Source of the DNA: Paracoccaceae bacterium
Lineage (GTDB): Bacteria; Pseudomonadota; Alphaproteobacteria; Rhodobacterales; Rhodobacteraceae
Length of the DNA stretch: 64,000 nucleotides
Direction: 5' to 3'
NCBI GenBank assembly: GCA_017510335.1
Contig: JAFWNM010000007.1
Span: 62,001 to 126,000 of the forward strand
Position numbers and translations under genes: made by a program. Position 1 is the stretch's first letter. Each line of letters starts with the position of its first letter. Under the pieces are notes generated by a model. The model saw only the letters and a list, made by a program, of their open reading frames with translations. It ran no database searches and was not told the DNA's origin. Of this stretch, positions 25,466 to 34,640 are shown piece by piece.

Positions 25466-25524
25466 CGCATCCTCCTCATGCGGTGGTGCGCGCGGCGGTG
25501 TGGCCGCGCCGCGCGGTGCTTTGC

Positions 25525-26553
25525 TTAGTTAGCCGAGCTAGCCGCGACACGCGCGCGCGTGTCTTCGATCAACGCCATCCCGTCGATACCATAGGCGGCT
25601 TGAACCGCGTCGGCCCACGCTGTTGCAATTCCATTTGAGGCGTCTTGCATGGCGGCAAGCAGGTTTTCGTCCATCGGGGCAAAGGTCACGCCCATGGCTT
25701 CAAGCTGCGCGCGTGCCGCATCATCGGCGGCATCGGTTGCGGCGCCCAGACGTGCGGCCAGGGCAGCGCCGGACAGTTCGGTAATGGCGGCGCGGTGTTC
25801 TTCTGGCAGGCGATCCCAGCTGCGCTGGTTGAAAAAGATCGAGAAGCTTGCCGATTGCAGCGCAGGCACCATTTCCACGCATGACTTCGTATAGGGGGCA
25901 ACACCGAAGGCGATGATGGTTTCCATTGTCACGCCAAGATGGGCATCGACAGTGTTGCGCGACGTCAGTTCCTGAAGCTGGACCGCCGGAGAAGCCGTAA
26001 TCGCAAGCCCCATCGCGGCCAGCGTGTCGGCAATCGTGCCAGGAAGGGCCCAGACGCGCCGGGCGCGCAGGTCTTCCAGTGTGGTAATCGGTTTGTCAGT
26101 GGTCGAGCACAGATAGGTGGGACCAAGATGGAAACCCGACGCGACTTCGACACCGCGCAGGTTCTCGACTTCGGCAAAGCTGTCCTTGTAGGTGTCCCAA
26201 AAAGCGACGGACATCACTTCGCTGTTTCCCCGGTCGATGAAGGGCATCTGCGTCACCATGGTTCCGGGGGCGTTCTGGGCAAGGAACCCGTTAAAGATGA
26301 AGCCCCCATCCGCGACACCATTGCGCACGGCATCGACAATGCCCGGCGGCGGCGCAACTGATTGCGGCGGGAAGGTGATCTTGACCGCGCCATTGGTGGC
26401 GGCGGACACGTCTTCCGCCCACGCCTCGAACACTGGCCAAGAGAAATGCGTCGGTGGAAATAGAATATTGAAGGTCAGCCGGGTTTCTGCAGTGGCAGGG
26501 CTGGCGAAAGCAGTTGCCGCCAAAAGGCCAGCGAGCAGGGGCGTGCGCGTCAT
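25525..26553 (-). CDS. dctP: TRAP transporter substrate-binding protein
   Basis: 342 residues with a signal peptide (MTRTPLLAGLLAATAFASPA, cleavage near TAE). The fold is DctP-like: ARRVWALPGTIADTLAAMG is the conserved strand that holds the ligand-contacting region, and TVDAHLGVTMETIIAFG precedes the hinge. The usual carboxylate-binding Arg of the 'R-x-x-G/P' motif appears as RARRVW. The start at 26553 is preferred over 26568. The ligand is probably an organic acid; the neighbouring oxidative genes suggest an aromatic or sulfated one. Confidence 0.9.
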   Translation of the reverse strand: MTRTPLLAGLLAATAFASPATAETRLTFNILFPPTHFSWPVFEAWAEDVSAATNGAVKITFPPQSVAPPPGIVDAVRNGVADGGFIFNGFLAQNAPGTMVTQMPFIDRGNSEVMSVAFWDTYKDSFAEVENLRGVEVASGFHLGPTYLCSTTDKPITTLEDLRARRVWALPGTIADTLAAMGLAITASPAVQLQELTSRNTVDAHLGVTMETIIAFGVAPYTKSCVEMVPALQSASFSIFFNQRSWDRLPEEHRAAITELSGAALAARLGAATDAADDAARAQLEAMGVTFAPMDENLLAAMQDASNGIATAWADAVQAAYGIDGMALIEDTRARVAASSAN

Positions 26554-26660
26554 TTTGAATCCTCCCATGGATCGACAAACAGGTGCCGCCCCTTTCCTAG
26601 CGCCTTGACGTGATAACGATCAACGGCGATTGTCAAATCGCGATACACTGGGCTTATCAC

Positions 26661-27554
26661 CTACAGCGCCGTCACCCTGCGGCGAATACAATTCACCAAG
26701 GCATCAGCGGCAGGGGTCAAGGGGTGACCCGCGCGTGTCATAAGCGATATTTTCAAGGGCGCGATTTCCTCGCGTATCGGAATTGCGGCAATCCGCGCTG
26801 TCTGTTGCATTTTTTCCAGCAGCAGTGCGGGGAACGTGCACACAGCCCCCAGATGTTCAACAAGCGCAAGCGCGCCAAAATAGGATTCGGATGTCGTTGT
26901 CGCATGCGGGGGCACAAGCCCGTTGTCGATGAAGGGTTGGCGGAAAATATCGCCCGGCCCCCCCGGTGCGCCGATCATGATCCACTGTGCGCCTGTCAGT
27001 TCCGCAAGGGACCGCGCCTTCAGCAGCGGTGAACCGGCAGCGGTCACAACAAGAATCTGCGTGTCGATCAGGTGTTCTATGGCAATCTCGCGCGCCATTC
27101 CGGCAGGCGGTGTCGGGCCTATCAGAATGTCGATTCGCCCTTCGCGCAAGGGTTTCAGCGCGCCGGGGAACAGCCCGCTGGACAGGCGCACGTCGATGTC
27201 AGGATGTGTCTTGCGAAACAGCGTCAGTGCGCGCGGCATGATCCGCATCGCGGCCAGCGGCGAGACACAGACATGAACCGCGCCGATCTGTTCGCCCCGA
27301 AGCTGGGCAACTTCTTCATCAAGGCGGTCAATCTCGGATGTGATGGTGCGCGCGCGCAACAAGACGCGTTCCCCTATTTCGGTCAGTTCGACCCCGCGCG
27401 ATGTCCGCGCGAAGATGGCCACGCCCAGTTCATCCTCGGCCTGCCTTAGGGCTTGCGTCAGCGCGGGTTGCGATTTTCCCACTGCCGCCGCTGCCGCCCG
27501 AAGGCTGCCGTGTTCGGCTATGGCCACAAGAACCTGGATGTGTTGGACCTTCAT
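26661..27554 (-). CDS. LysR-family transcriptional regulator
   Basis: 297 residues. Residues 1-60 form the winged helix-turn-helix (LVAIAEHGSLRAAAAAVGKS followed by QPALTQALRQAEDELG). Residues 90-297 form the co-inducer domain. The start at 27554 (MKVQHIQ) has a typical LysR N-terminus; the frame continues upstream without support. It lies between the TRAP operon (same strand, downstream) and the rightward SDR/P450 operon, 91 bp from the latter, the classic arrangement for a regulator of the divergent operon and probably of the transporter. Confidence 0.92.
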   Translation of the reverse strand: MKVQHIQVLVAIAEHGSLRAAAAAVGKSQPALTQALRQAEDELGVAIFARTSRGVELTEIGERVLLRARTITSEIDRLDEEVAQLRGEQIGAVHVCVSPLAAMRIMPRALTLFRKTHPDIDVRLSSGLFPGALKPLREGRIDILIGPTPPAGMAREIAIEHLIDTQILVVTAAGSPLLKARSLAELTGAQWIMIGAPGGPGDIFRQPFIDNGLVPPHATTTSESYFGALALVEHLGAVCTFPALLLEKMQQTARIAAIPIREEIAPLKISLMTRAGHPLTPAADALVNCIRRRVTAL

Positions 27555-27645
27555 GCGATAACCTAGAATTATACATAGTGATTTTTCAAGTCTATTCTTG
27601 ATCGGTTGCGCTGCCGTAACTTCGCCTTGAACAAGGAGGATACAC

Positions 27646-28458
27646 ATGGCGCAGTCAATCTATGCAGTCACGGGTGTTGCAAGCGGCATCGGCGCTGAGC
27701 TGGCGCGGTTGCTGAAAGACCGTGGCGACCGGGTGATCGGCCTCGATATTCGTGAAACCAGCGCGAATATCGATTGCTTCATCCCGCTTGATCTTGATGA
27801 CCCACAAAGCATCATCGAGGCCGCTGCGCGCATTGATGAACCGTTGGACGGGCTGTGCAACAACGCCGGTCTGCCGCCACGTCCGGGCCTGGAGGAGACA
27901 ATACTGCGCGTCAATTTTCTGGGCACACGCGCCTTCACACATGCGCTGGTCCCGAAGATGCGCGCCGATGCGTCGATCGTCAACATGGCCAGCCGTGCCG
28001 GTCACGGGTGGCGCGACGGGCTTGAGCAGGTCAAGCGACTGGGCCGACTGTCACACCGCGACCCGCTAGAGCGTTTCATCACCCATGAAAAACTTGATGC
28101 GACACGTTGCTATAACCTGACCAAAGAGGCCATAATCCTTTGGACCATCGCAGAAGCCGAGGCGATGGTCAGCCGGGGGCTAAGGATAAATTCCCTAAGT
28201 CCCGGTGGTATTTCCACTGGCATTCTAAGCGATTTTCAAAAAGCCTTCGGGGATAAAATGATGCGCAACGTGCAGCGCGCGGGCCGCCCCGGCCAGCCTG
28301 TCGAAATTGCCGAAATTGCGGCATTCCTATTGTCGGGCGCGTCCAACTGGATCAAGGGAACAGATATTGCCATCGACGGCGGCATGGGGGCGTTTAATCA
28401 GGCCGACTTGATGGACCTGCATGAGCTGCGCCTGGTGCAAGAGGAGACGATCACATGA
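27646..28458 (+). CDS. Short-chain dehydrogenase, coniferyl-alcohol-dehydrogenase-like
   Basis: 270 residues. TGVASGIG at 9-16 binds NAD(P), CNNAG is conserved, and the catalytic set is Ser116 (NMASRAG), Tyr156 and Lys160 (YNLTK). The short cofactor domain and the loop RVNFLGTRAFTHAL resemble the 3-alpha-hydroxysteroid/coniferyl-alcohol dehydrogenase branch. It likely oxidises an alcohol to the aldehyde that the aldehyde dehydrogenase at 22185 then takes. AAGGAGGA precedes the start, and its stop overlaps the P450 start (ATGA). Confidence 0.85.
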   Translation: MAQSIYAVTGVASGIGAELARLLKDRGDRVIGLDIRETSANIDCFIPLDLDDPQSIIEAAARIDEPLDGLCNNAGLPPRPGLEETILRVNFLGTRAFTHALVPKMRADASIVNMASRAGHGWRDGLEQVKRLGRLSHRDPLERFITHEKLDATRCYNLTKEAIILWTIAEAEAMVSRGLRINSLSPGGISTGILSDFQKAFGDKMMRNVQRAGRPGQPVEIAEIAAFLLSGASNWIKGTDIAIDGGMGAFNQADLMDLHELRLVQEETIT

Positions 28459-30641
28459 CCACACATGCCCCGCTGGCCAATGGCATTCCCATTTCTGACA
28501 TCGACTTCTATTGCGACGAGGCGATCCGCAACCCCTATCCTGTCTATGAGGAACTTCGCGCGCTGGGTCCGGTTGTCTATCTGTCGAAACACGATCTCTA
28601 TGCGCTGCCAAACTACAAGGAGGTCAGCGAGGTGCTGCGCCAGCCCTTGCGGTATTCCAGCGCGCGCGGCGTGTCGCCATTGCAGAAGGTGAATGACATT
28701 CTGGTGGGGTCGACGTTGAATTCCGACCCGCCAGCACATGATCGCACCCGTTCCATCACGTCCGAACCACTTTTGCCCGGTGCCTTGGCCACGGTCGAGG
28801 GGCGCATCCGCGATGCCGCCGAAGGGCTTGTCGACACGTTGTGCCAACGCGGCGAATTCGATGCCGTTGCTGATTTCGCGCGCTTTCTGCCCGTGACCAT
28901 TGTTGCCGAACTGGTCGGCCTGCCGCCGGCAGTGGACAGCGCGCAAATGCTGAAATGGGCGTCCGCCACCTTCAATCTGTTCGGCACCGAGAATGCGCGC
29001 ACCAAGGAGGCGTATGAGGATCTGAAGGATCTGCGCGATTTTCTGTTGGTCTATGGCCGTCCAGAGAAGCTGAAGGAAGGGGGCTGGGCCAAACGCATTT
29101 TCGAGGTTGGCCCGGAACGCGGGATTAATTTCGAAACCTGCGCGCAGTTGATGCGCGACTACATCAACCCTTCGCTGGATACCACGATTTCTGTATCGGG
29201 GCAGTTGATCCGTCTTTTTGCCCAGAACCCTGACGACTGGCAAAAACTGCGGGACAATCCCGCACTGGTGGCCAACGCCGTCGAAGAAACCGTGCGGATT
29301 GCTGCGCCAGTGCGCGGCTGGACCCGGTATGTTGCCCAGAACAGCGAGATTGCGGGCCACCCCATCCCCGAAGGTGCGCGCGTCCTGGTGATGTTTGCAT
29401 CTGCCAATCGTGACCCGCAGAAATTCCCTGATCCGACCCGTTTCGATGTGACGCGGGATGTGCATGATCATGTCGGTTTCGGGCAGGGCGTGCATATGTG
29501 CATGGGGATGCATCTGGCACGGCTGGAGATGCAAAGCCTTGTGCAGGCCTTGCGGCGGCGCGTGGCGCGGTTTGAATTGACCGCCGAACCCCAGGTCGCG
29601 CTGAACAACTCGATCCAGGGGTATGCCACGATGCCGGTGCGCGTGCATCTGGCAGATCAGGTGCTGGCGCGCGACAGTGTTGAACGGGCCGAAAGCCCCT
29701 GGCTTGATGTGACGGTTACCGCCCGCGAACCGGCTGCCACCGATATCATCAGCCTTGAACTGCGCAGCACGCAAGACCGCCCCCTGCCAGCCTATCAGGC
29801 GGGCGCACATCTGGATGTCTATATCCGATCCGGGCTTGTCCGGCAGTATTCGCTGACAGGCGACCCGGCTGATACCACAAAATACCGGCTGGGTATCTTG
29901 CTTGACCCTAAGTCGCGGGGCGGCTCTGCGGCCATCCACGCCCAGTTCCAGCAGGGCGCAAAGATACGCATCGGGCGGCCGCGCAACAACTTCCCCCTTG
30001 ACCTGTCAGCCGCGCATACAATTCTTTTTGCGGGCGGTATCGGCATTACGCCCATGCTTGGCATGGCCTATGCCCTGCAGGCGGCGGGCGCATCTTGGGA
30101 AATGCATTATTGCGGGCGTGCGCTTGAACGGCTGGCGTTTCTGGATGAACTGGCCCGCTTCGGTGACAAGGTGCATCTGCACATCGACACTGGCCCGAAA
30201 GACCAGCATCTGGATATCAACACTGTCCTTGCAAGGGCAGCACCGGACAGACAGCTTTATGTCTGCGGACCGAACGGATTTATGGATTTTGTGCTGCGCG
30301 CCGCCCAAAACAACGGTTGGGCACAGGACTGCATGCATCTTGAACGCTTCGGCGCCGAGGTCAACACCGATGGCGCCCCCTTCACGGTTGTCGCAAAGAA
30401 ATCGGGCAAGACCTTTGACGTCCACCCCGGCGAGACAATTGCCCAGAAGCTGGAAGAAAACGGCGTGCATGTGCAGGTGTCCTGTCAGTCGGGCGTGTGT
30501 GGCACCTGTTTGACGACAGTTCTGGAAGGTATGCCCGATCACCGTGACCTTGTGCAAACCGATGTTGAAAAAGCCGCAAATGCGCGCGTTACTGTTTGCT
30601 GTTCCCGGTCAAAGACCCGAAAACTGGTGCTGGATATCTGA
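28455..30641 (+). CDS. Self-sufficient cytochrome P450 (CYP199-like) fused to FMN/2Fe-2S reductase
   Basis: 728 residues. Residues 1-405 are a P450: heme motif FGQGVHMCMG with Cys349, I-helix NPSLDTT with Asp242-Thr243, and stretches GPVVYLSKHDLYALPNY and MFASANRDP that resemble CYP199A 4-methoxybenzoate demethylases. Residues about 410-640 are a phthalate-dioxygenase-reductase module (RQYSLTGDP for FMN; FAGGIGITPML and YVCGPNGF for NAD). Residues 645-728 carry a plant-type 2Fe-2S cluster, CQSGVCGTC, Cys677/682/685. One chain thus contains the whole electron path. The usual Gly in the I-helix motif is Ser240. O-demethylation or hydroxylation of an aromatic acid is the likely reaction; substrate unproven. 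Confidence 0.9.
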   Translation: MTTHAPLANGIPISDIDFYCDEAIRNPYPVYEELRALGPVVYLSKHDLYALPNYKEVSEVLRQPLRYSSARGVSPLQKVNDILVGSTLNSDPPAHDRTRSITSEPLLPGALATVEGRIRDAAEGLVDTLCQRGEFDAVADFARFLPVTIVAELVGLPPAVDSAQMLKWASATFNLFGTENARTKEAYEDLKDLRDFLLVYGRPEKLKEGGWAKRIFEVGPERGINFETCAQLMRDYINPSLDTTISVSGQLIRLFAQNPDDWQKLRDNPALVANAVEETVRIAAPVRGWTRYVAQNSEIAGHPIPEGARVLVMFASANRDPQKFPDPTRFDVTRDVHDHVGFGQGVHMCMGMHLARLEMQSLVQALRRRVARFELTAEPQVALNNSIQGYATMPVRVHLADQVLARDSVERAESPWLDVTVTAREPAATDIISLELRSTQDRPLPAYQAGAHLDVYIRSGLVRQYSLTGDPADTTKYRLGILLDPKSRGGSAAIHAQFQQGAKIRIGRPRNNFPLDLSAAHTILFAGGIGITPMLGMAYALQAAGASWEMHYCGRALERLAFLDELARFGDKVHLHIDTGPKDQHLDINTVLARAAPDRQLYVCGPNGFMDFVLRAAQNNGWAQDCMHLERFGAEVNTDGAPFTVVAKKSGKTFDVHPGETIAQKLEENGVHVQVSCQSGVCGTCLTTVLEGMPDHRDLVQTDVEKAANARVTVCCSRSKTRKLVLDI

Positions 30642-32305
30642 TGGCGCAGGCAAAAAACATTCTATTCATCATGTTCGACCAGTTGCGGTGGGATTATCTT
30701 GGCTGCGCGGGCCATCCTTATTTGCATACGCCGCATATTGATGCGCTTGCCGCAGAAGGCGTGCGCTTCACGCGTGCCTATGTGCAATCGCCTGTCTGTG
30801 GTGCCTCCCGGATGAGTTTCTACACGGGGCGCTATGTGCATTCACATGGTGCGACATGGAACCGTGTGCCGCTGAAAGTCGGTGAACGGACGATGGGCGA
30901 CCATCTGCGCGACGCGGGCATGGACTGCTGGCTGATTGGCAAGACCCATATGAAAGCTGATGACGAGGGCATGGCCTGGCTTGGCATCGACCGCGACAGC
31001 GTTATTGGCGCGCGTGTCGAGCAATGCGGATTCGATGTCTGGGAACGCGATGACGGCATGCGGCCAGAGGGGCCGGATGGCCTGTATGATGAAAATTACG
31101 GCGCTGCAATCTATAACGAATGGCTGCGGGGCCAGGGCTATAGCAGTGCCAACCCGTGGCATGACTTCGCCAATAGCGGCCGCGAAGAGGATGACCCCGA
31201 AAAGATGGCCTCGGGGTGGTTTTTGAAGAATGCGCGCAAGGCGGCAGCAATCCGCGAAGATGATAGCGAGACGCCTTATATGACCTCGCGCGCGATCGAA
31301 TTCATGCAGCAGGCAGGGGACACCCCCTGGTGCCTTCATCTGTCCTATATCAAGCCGCATTGGCCCTATATCGCGCCTGCGCCATATAATGCGATGTATG
31401 GCCCCGAGCATGTCATTCCCGCCGCGCGCCACCCGCGAGAGAAAGCCGAGGCGCATCCGGTTTTCAAGGCGTTCATGGAAGGCCGCATTGGCAAGTCCTT
31501 CAGCCGGGACAAGGTCCGCGAGGCCGTGATCCCGGCCTATATGGGGCTGATCAAGCAATGCGACGACCAGATGGGGCGTCTTTTTACCTGGCTGAAGGAA
31601 ACCGGCCGTTGGGAAGATACCCTGATTGTGCTGACTTCGGATCATGGCGATTATCTGGGCGATCACTGGATGGGTGAAAAGGACCTGTTTCACGAACCAT
31701 CGGTCAAGGTTCCGCTGATCATTCGTGACCCCGCCCCTCAGGCAGATGTGACGCGCGGCACATGCTGCGACGCGCTGGTAGAAGCGATCGACCTTGCGCC
31801 AACCTTCCTGCAGGTTGCTGGCGGTGCCCCCAGACCGCATATTCTGGAAGGCCGTTCGTTGATACCCTGGCTGCATGGCCAGACCCCGGAATGGCGGGAT
31901 TTTGTGGTAAGCGAATACGACTATTCAATGAATCCGGCAGTTGCGAAACTTGCCAGGGACCCGTCTTCGGCGCGGTTGTTCATGATCGCGGACAAGCGCT
32001 GGAAGTTCATGTATGCCGAAGGGATGCGGCCACAACTTTTCGATATGGACAATGACCCGTTCGAATATGTCGATCTTGGCGAAACCGGGGCCTGTGTCGA
32101 TACCCTGGCACTTATGTATGACAGGCTTGGGCAGTGGGCGCGGCGCCTGTCGCAACGCACAACCCGTTCTGACGCACAGATTATTGCCGAACGCGGAAGG
32201 TCGTCTGCGCGCGGTGTCACATTGGGGGTCTATGATGCGGACGAAATTCCCGCACCGCTGACCCAGTTCTACCGCGGCGTACCCCGCCCTGACCCGACAA
32301 CCTGA
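30641..32305 (+). CDS. Sulfatase / phosphonate-monoester-hydrolase family enzyme
   Basis: 554 residues of the alkaline-phosphatase superfamily. NILFIMFDQLRWDYLG opens the metal site. The nucleophile motif is PVCGASRMSFYTGRY: Cys53 is the candidate for conversion to formylglycine, but the usual C-x-P-x-R reads C-x-A-x-R. GKTHM and TSDHGDYLGDHWMGEKD give the remaining metal and sulfate ligands. No signal peptide is seen, so it acts in the cytosol. It hydrolyses a sulfate or phosphonate monoester. Start ATG overlaps the P450 stop (TGATG) and the SulP gene starts one base after its stop. Confidence 0.87.
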   Translation: MAQAKNILFIMFDQLRWDYLGCAGHPYLHTPHIDALAAEGVRFTRAYVQSPVCGASRMSFYTGRYVHSHGATWNRVPLKVGERTMGDHLRDAGMDCWLIGKTHMKADDEGMAWLGIDRDSVIGARVEQCGFDVWERDDGMRPEGPDGLYDENYGAAIYNEWLRGQGYSSANPWHDFANSGREEDDPEKMASGWFLKNARKAAAIREDDSETPYMTSRAIEFMQQAGDTPWCLHLSYIKPHWPYIAPAPYNAMYGPEHVIPAARHPREKAEAHPVFKAFMEGRIGKSFSRDKVREAVIPAYMGLIKQCDDQMGRLFTWLKETGRWEDTLIVLTSDHGDYLGDHWMGEKDLFHEPSVKVPLIIRDPAPQADVTRGTCCDALVEAIDLAPTFLQVAGGAPRPHILEGRSLIPWLHGQTPEWRDFVVSEYDYSMNPAVAKLARDPSSARLFMIADKRWKFMYAEGMRPQLFDMDNDPFEYVDLGETGACVDTLALMYDRLGQWARRLSQRTTRSDAQIIAERGRSSARGVTLGVYDADEIPAPLTQFYRGVPRPDPTT

Positions 32306-32306
32306 C

Positions 32307-34076
32307 ATGGCCCGCTTGTCGTTTTTCCCGGCTGCCGCATGGTTGCGGCAGACCAATGGCGCGTCGTTGCGCGCTGATGCGTTGGCTGGGCTGACGAATG
32401 CGGCCATCGTGCTGCCACAGGGGGTGGCCTTTGCAACCATTGCAGGGCTGCCGCCGGAATTTGGCCTGTATACCGCGATGATCACAGCCATCGTTGCGGC
32501 GCTTTTCGGGTCTTCCATGGTAATGGTGTCGGGGCCGACCACCGCGATATCGGCGCTTCTGTTTGCCACGCTCGAAGGGCTCGCTGTTCCGGGAAGCGCG
32601 CGATACATCGAACTGGCATTGCTGCTGACATTGCTGGTCGGGGTGTTCCAGATTGTTGCCGGGCTTGCGCGGTTGGGCGGGCTGGTGTCGTTTGTGTCGC
32701 ATTCCGTTATCGTGGCCTTCACTGCGGCGGCTGCGCTGCTGATCGCGATAAGCCAGCTTTCGGGCGCGCTGGGCCTGGAGGTTGCAGCCGGTGGCAATGT
32801 CCTTGACCGGCTGCGCAACGTGGGGGCCGCCATCGGTGATGTAAACCCGCTGGCAGCGATGATTGCAGGCGCTACTTTTGTGACGGTCGCCCTGATCCAG
32901 ATGCTTGCGCCACGGCTTCCCGGTTTTCTTGTGGCCCTTCTGGTCGGCGCGGGCATCGCCACGCTGAGCAATGCTGCGGAACATGGCGTCAAGATGCTGG
33001 GTGCCATTCCCGGCGCATTGCCCAGCCTGTCGGTCCCGCATTTCCAGTGGTCCGATGTTGCGATGCTGGCACCGGGCGCAGCGGCTGTTGCCCTTGTGGG
33101 CCTGCTGGAGGCCATCTCGATCGGGCGCACCTTCGCGCTGCGCAGGAAGGAACCGTTTGCGCCGAACCAGGAAATAATGGGTCAGGGCCTGTCGAACACC
33201 ATTGGCAGTTTCTGGATGTGTTATGCAGGGTCCGGTTCGTTCACCCGATCGGGCGTAAACGCCGAGGCTGGCGCGCGCACCCCGCTTTCGGCGGTTTTTG
33301 CAAGCCTCTTTCTTGTGGGTATCTTGTTGGCCTTCGGCAGCTACATCACATCTATCCCGCAGCCCGCCATGGCCGGTCTGATCATCTATGTTGCGTGGCG
33401 TTTGATCGACCGGAAGGAAATCCGCCATATCTTGCGGACCTCTTGGCCTGAAACGCTTATCTTGCTGCTGACACTTGGGGCAGGACTGCTTATCGAACTG
33501 GACTTTGCGATTTACATTGGTGTGATTGCGTCCTTCTCGGTGTTTATCTACGAAAGCTCGCACCCGTCGTTGCGGGTCAGCGCCCCTGTGGTTTCGGCCA
33601 GTGGACGGCGCAAGTTCCGCAATGCGGACTTGCACCGCGTGCCGGAATGCCCGCAACTGGTTTCTGTTCGGCTGGATGGTCCTTTGTATTTCGGGTCTGT
33701 CGAACATGTCGAATCCCAGTGGAAGGCGCTTAGGGCCAAGCGTCCGGCGCAAATCCACGCGATTTTCTATCTGAAGGGGGTCGGCAAGATTGACCTGTCG
33801 GGTGCTGATTTTCTGATCCACGCAATCCGCGAGATCCGCGCCGATGGTGGCACCTTCCGTATCGTTGCGTTGTTCCCGCCCTTGCTGGAATGTCTGCGGC
33901 GTTTCCATGTTCTGGACGAACTGGACAAGGACTGTCTGCACATCTCGAAAGGTGATGCTGTCAGCGCCGCAGTTCGCAGGCTGGACCACCGCATTTGCGC
34001 GGGATGTGAAAAACGCGTGTTCACAGAATGTGCGCAGCTGCCTTATGCAGGTGACGCGCCACCCCCGCAAAGCTGA
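32307..34076 (+). CDS. SulP-family anion transporter with STAS domain
   Basis: 589 residues. Ten or more helices; conserved ADALAGLTNAAIVLPQGVAF with the Pro-Gln of the SulP core, and GLYTAMITAIVAALFGSS, with SGPTTA. A C-terminal STAS domain covers about 450-560 (VSVRLDGPLYFGSVEHVE, KIDLSGADFL). SulP proteins move sulfate, bicarbonate or carboxylates. Being one base after the sulfatase gene, it may take up or release the sulfate made from the substrate. It ends the rightward operon; a degraded region begins after it. Confidence 0.92.
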   Translation: MARLSFFPAAAWLRQTNGASLRADALAGLTNAAIVLPQGVAFATIAGLPPEFGLYTAMITAIVAALFGSSMVMVSGPTTAISALLFATLEGLAVPGSARYIELALLLTLLVGVFQIVAGLARLGGLVSFVSHSVIVAFTAAAALLIAISQLSGALGLEVAAGGNVLDRLRNVGAAIGDVNPLAAMIAGATFVTVALIQMLAPRLPGFLVALLVGAGIATLSNAAEHGVKMLGAIPGALPSLSVPHFQWSDVAMLAPGAAAVALVGLLEAISIGRTFALRRKEPFAPNQEIMGQGLSNTIGSFWMCYAGSGSFTRSGVNAEAGARTPLSAVFASLFLVGILLAFGSYITSIPQPAMAGLIIYVAWRLIDRKEIRHILRTSWPETLILLLTLGAGLLIELDFAIYIGVIASFSVFIYESSHPSLRVSAPVVSASGRRKFRNADLHRVPECPQLVSVRLDGPLYFGSVEHVESQWKALRAKRPAQIHAIFYLKGVGKIDLSGADFLIHAIREIRADGGTFRIVALFPPLLECLRRFHVLDELDKDCLHISKGDAVSAAVRRLDHRICAGCEKRVFTECAQLPYAGDAPPPQS

Positions 34077-34142
34077 AACACCCCGCCGCCGCCCGTGGCC
34101 AGATATCCGGCATTTCGGGCGTGACAGGGGGTGTGGCGGGTG

Positions 34143-34640
34143 TCATGACAGTTCTGGCCGGCCCTGTTCATGCGGGGGTATTCGGAATACGTTCAGTGTC
34201 ATTGATATAAGCGTGGAATCGCCCAGCAGGCCAACCAGATCGATCAGCTTTTCGGTGCCAAGTGCCGCGACTGCCGCAGCATACAAGCTATCTGAAACGT
34301 CGCTGGTTTCAAGAATCGAACGCGCGACAGCATGGACAACCTTTATGTGTTCGTCAGTATATTCGGGCTGTGTTCCTGTGCGGATCGCTTCAGTAACACT
34401 GGCTGAAAGCCCTGCTTTCAGGGCCTCTTTTTTATGCGCGGCCCATTCATATTCGGCGGACCAATGGCGCGCCATGGTCAGAATGGCAAGCTCGCTCAGG
34501 CGGGGTGGGGGCAGCAAGGTGTCGTATCTGCAATAGCGTCCAAGGTCCTGCGCACGCGCCGCAAGTTCGGGGCGATACAGCCATGTGGCCAGCGGCCCCC
34601 GCACACCACCGCGCGGCCCCGATGCGATACTGTCGCGCGC
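34143..34640 (-). pseudogene. Carboxymuconolactone-decarboxylase-like fragment, 5' end lost
   Basis: From about 34640 leftward the sequence encodes ARDSIASGPRGGVRGPLATW, followed by PPPRLSELAILTMARHWSAE and TLISMTLNVFRIPPHEQGRP, a CMD/AhpD-type protein. The N-terminal 20 or so residues are missing: reading back past 34640 gives only antisense thiolase. The visible part is otherwise intact, including the ARHW...EWAAH region of this subgroup. A long open frame continues to 34799 by chance. The gene was cut by the rearrangement that joined it to the thiolase remnant. Confidence 0.75.
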
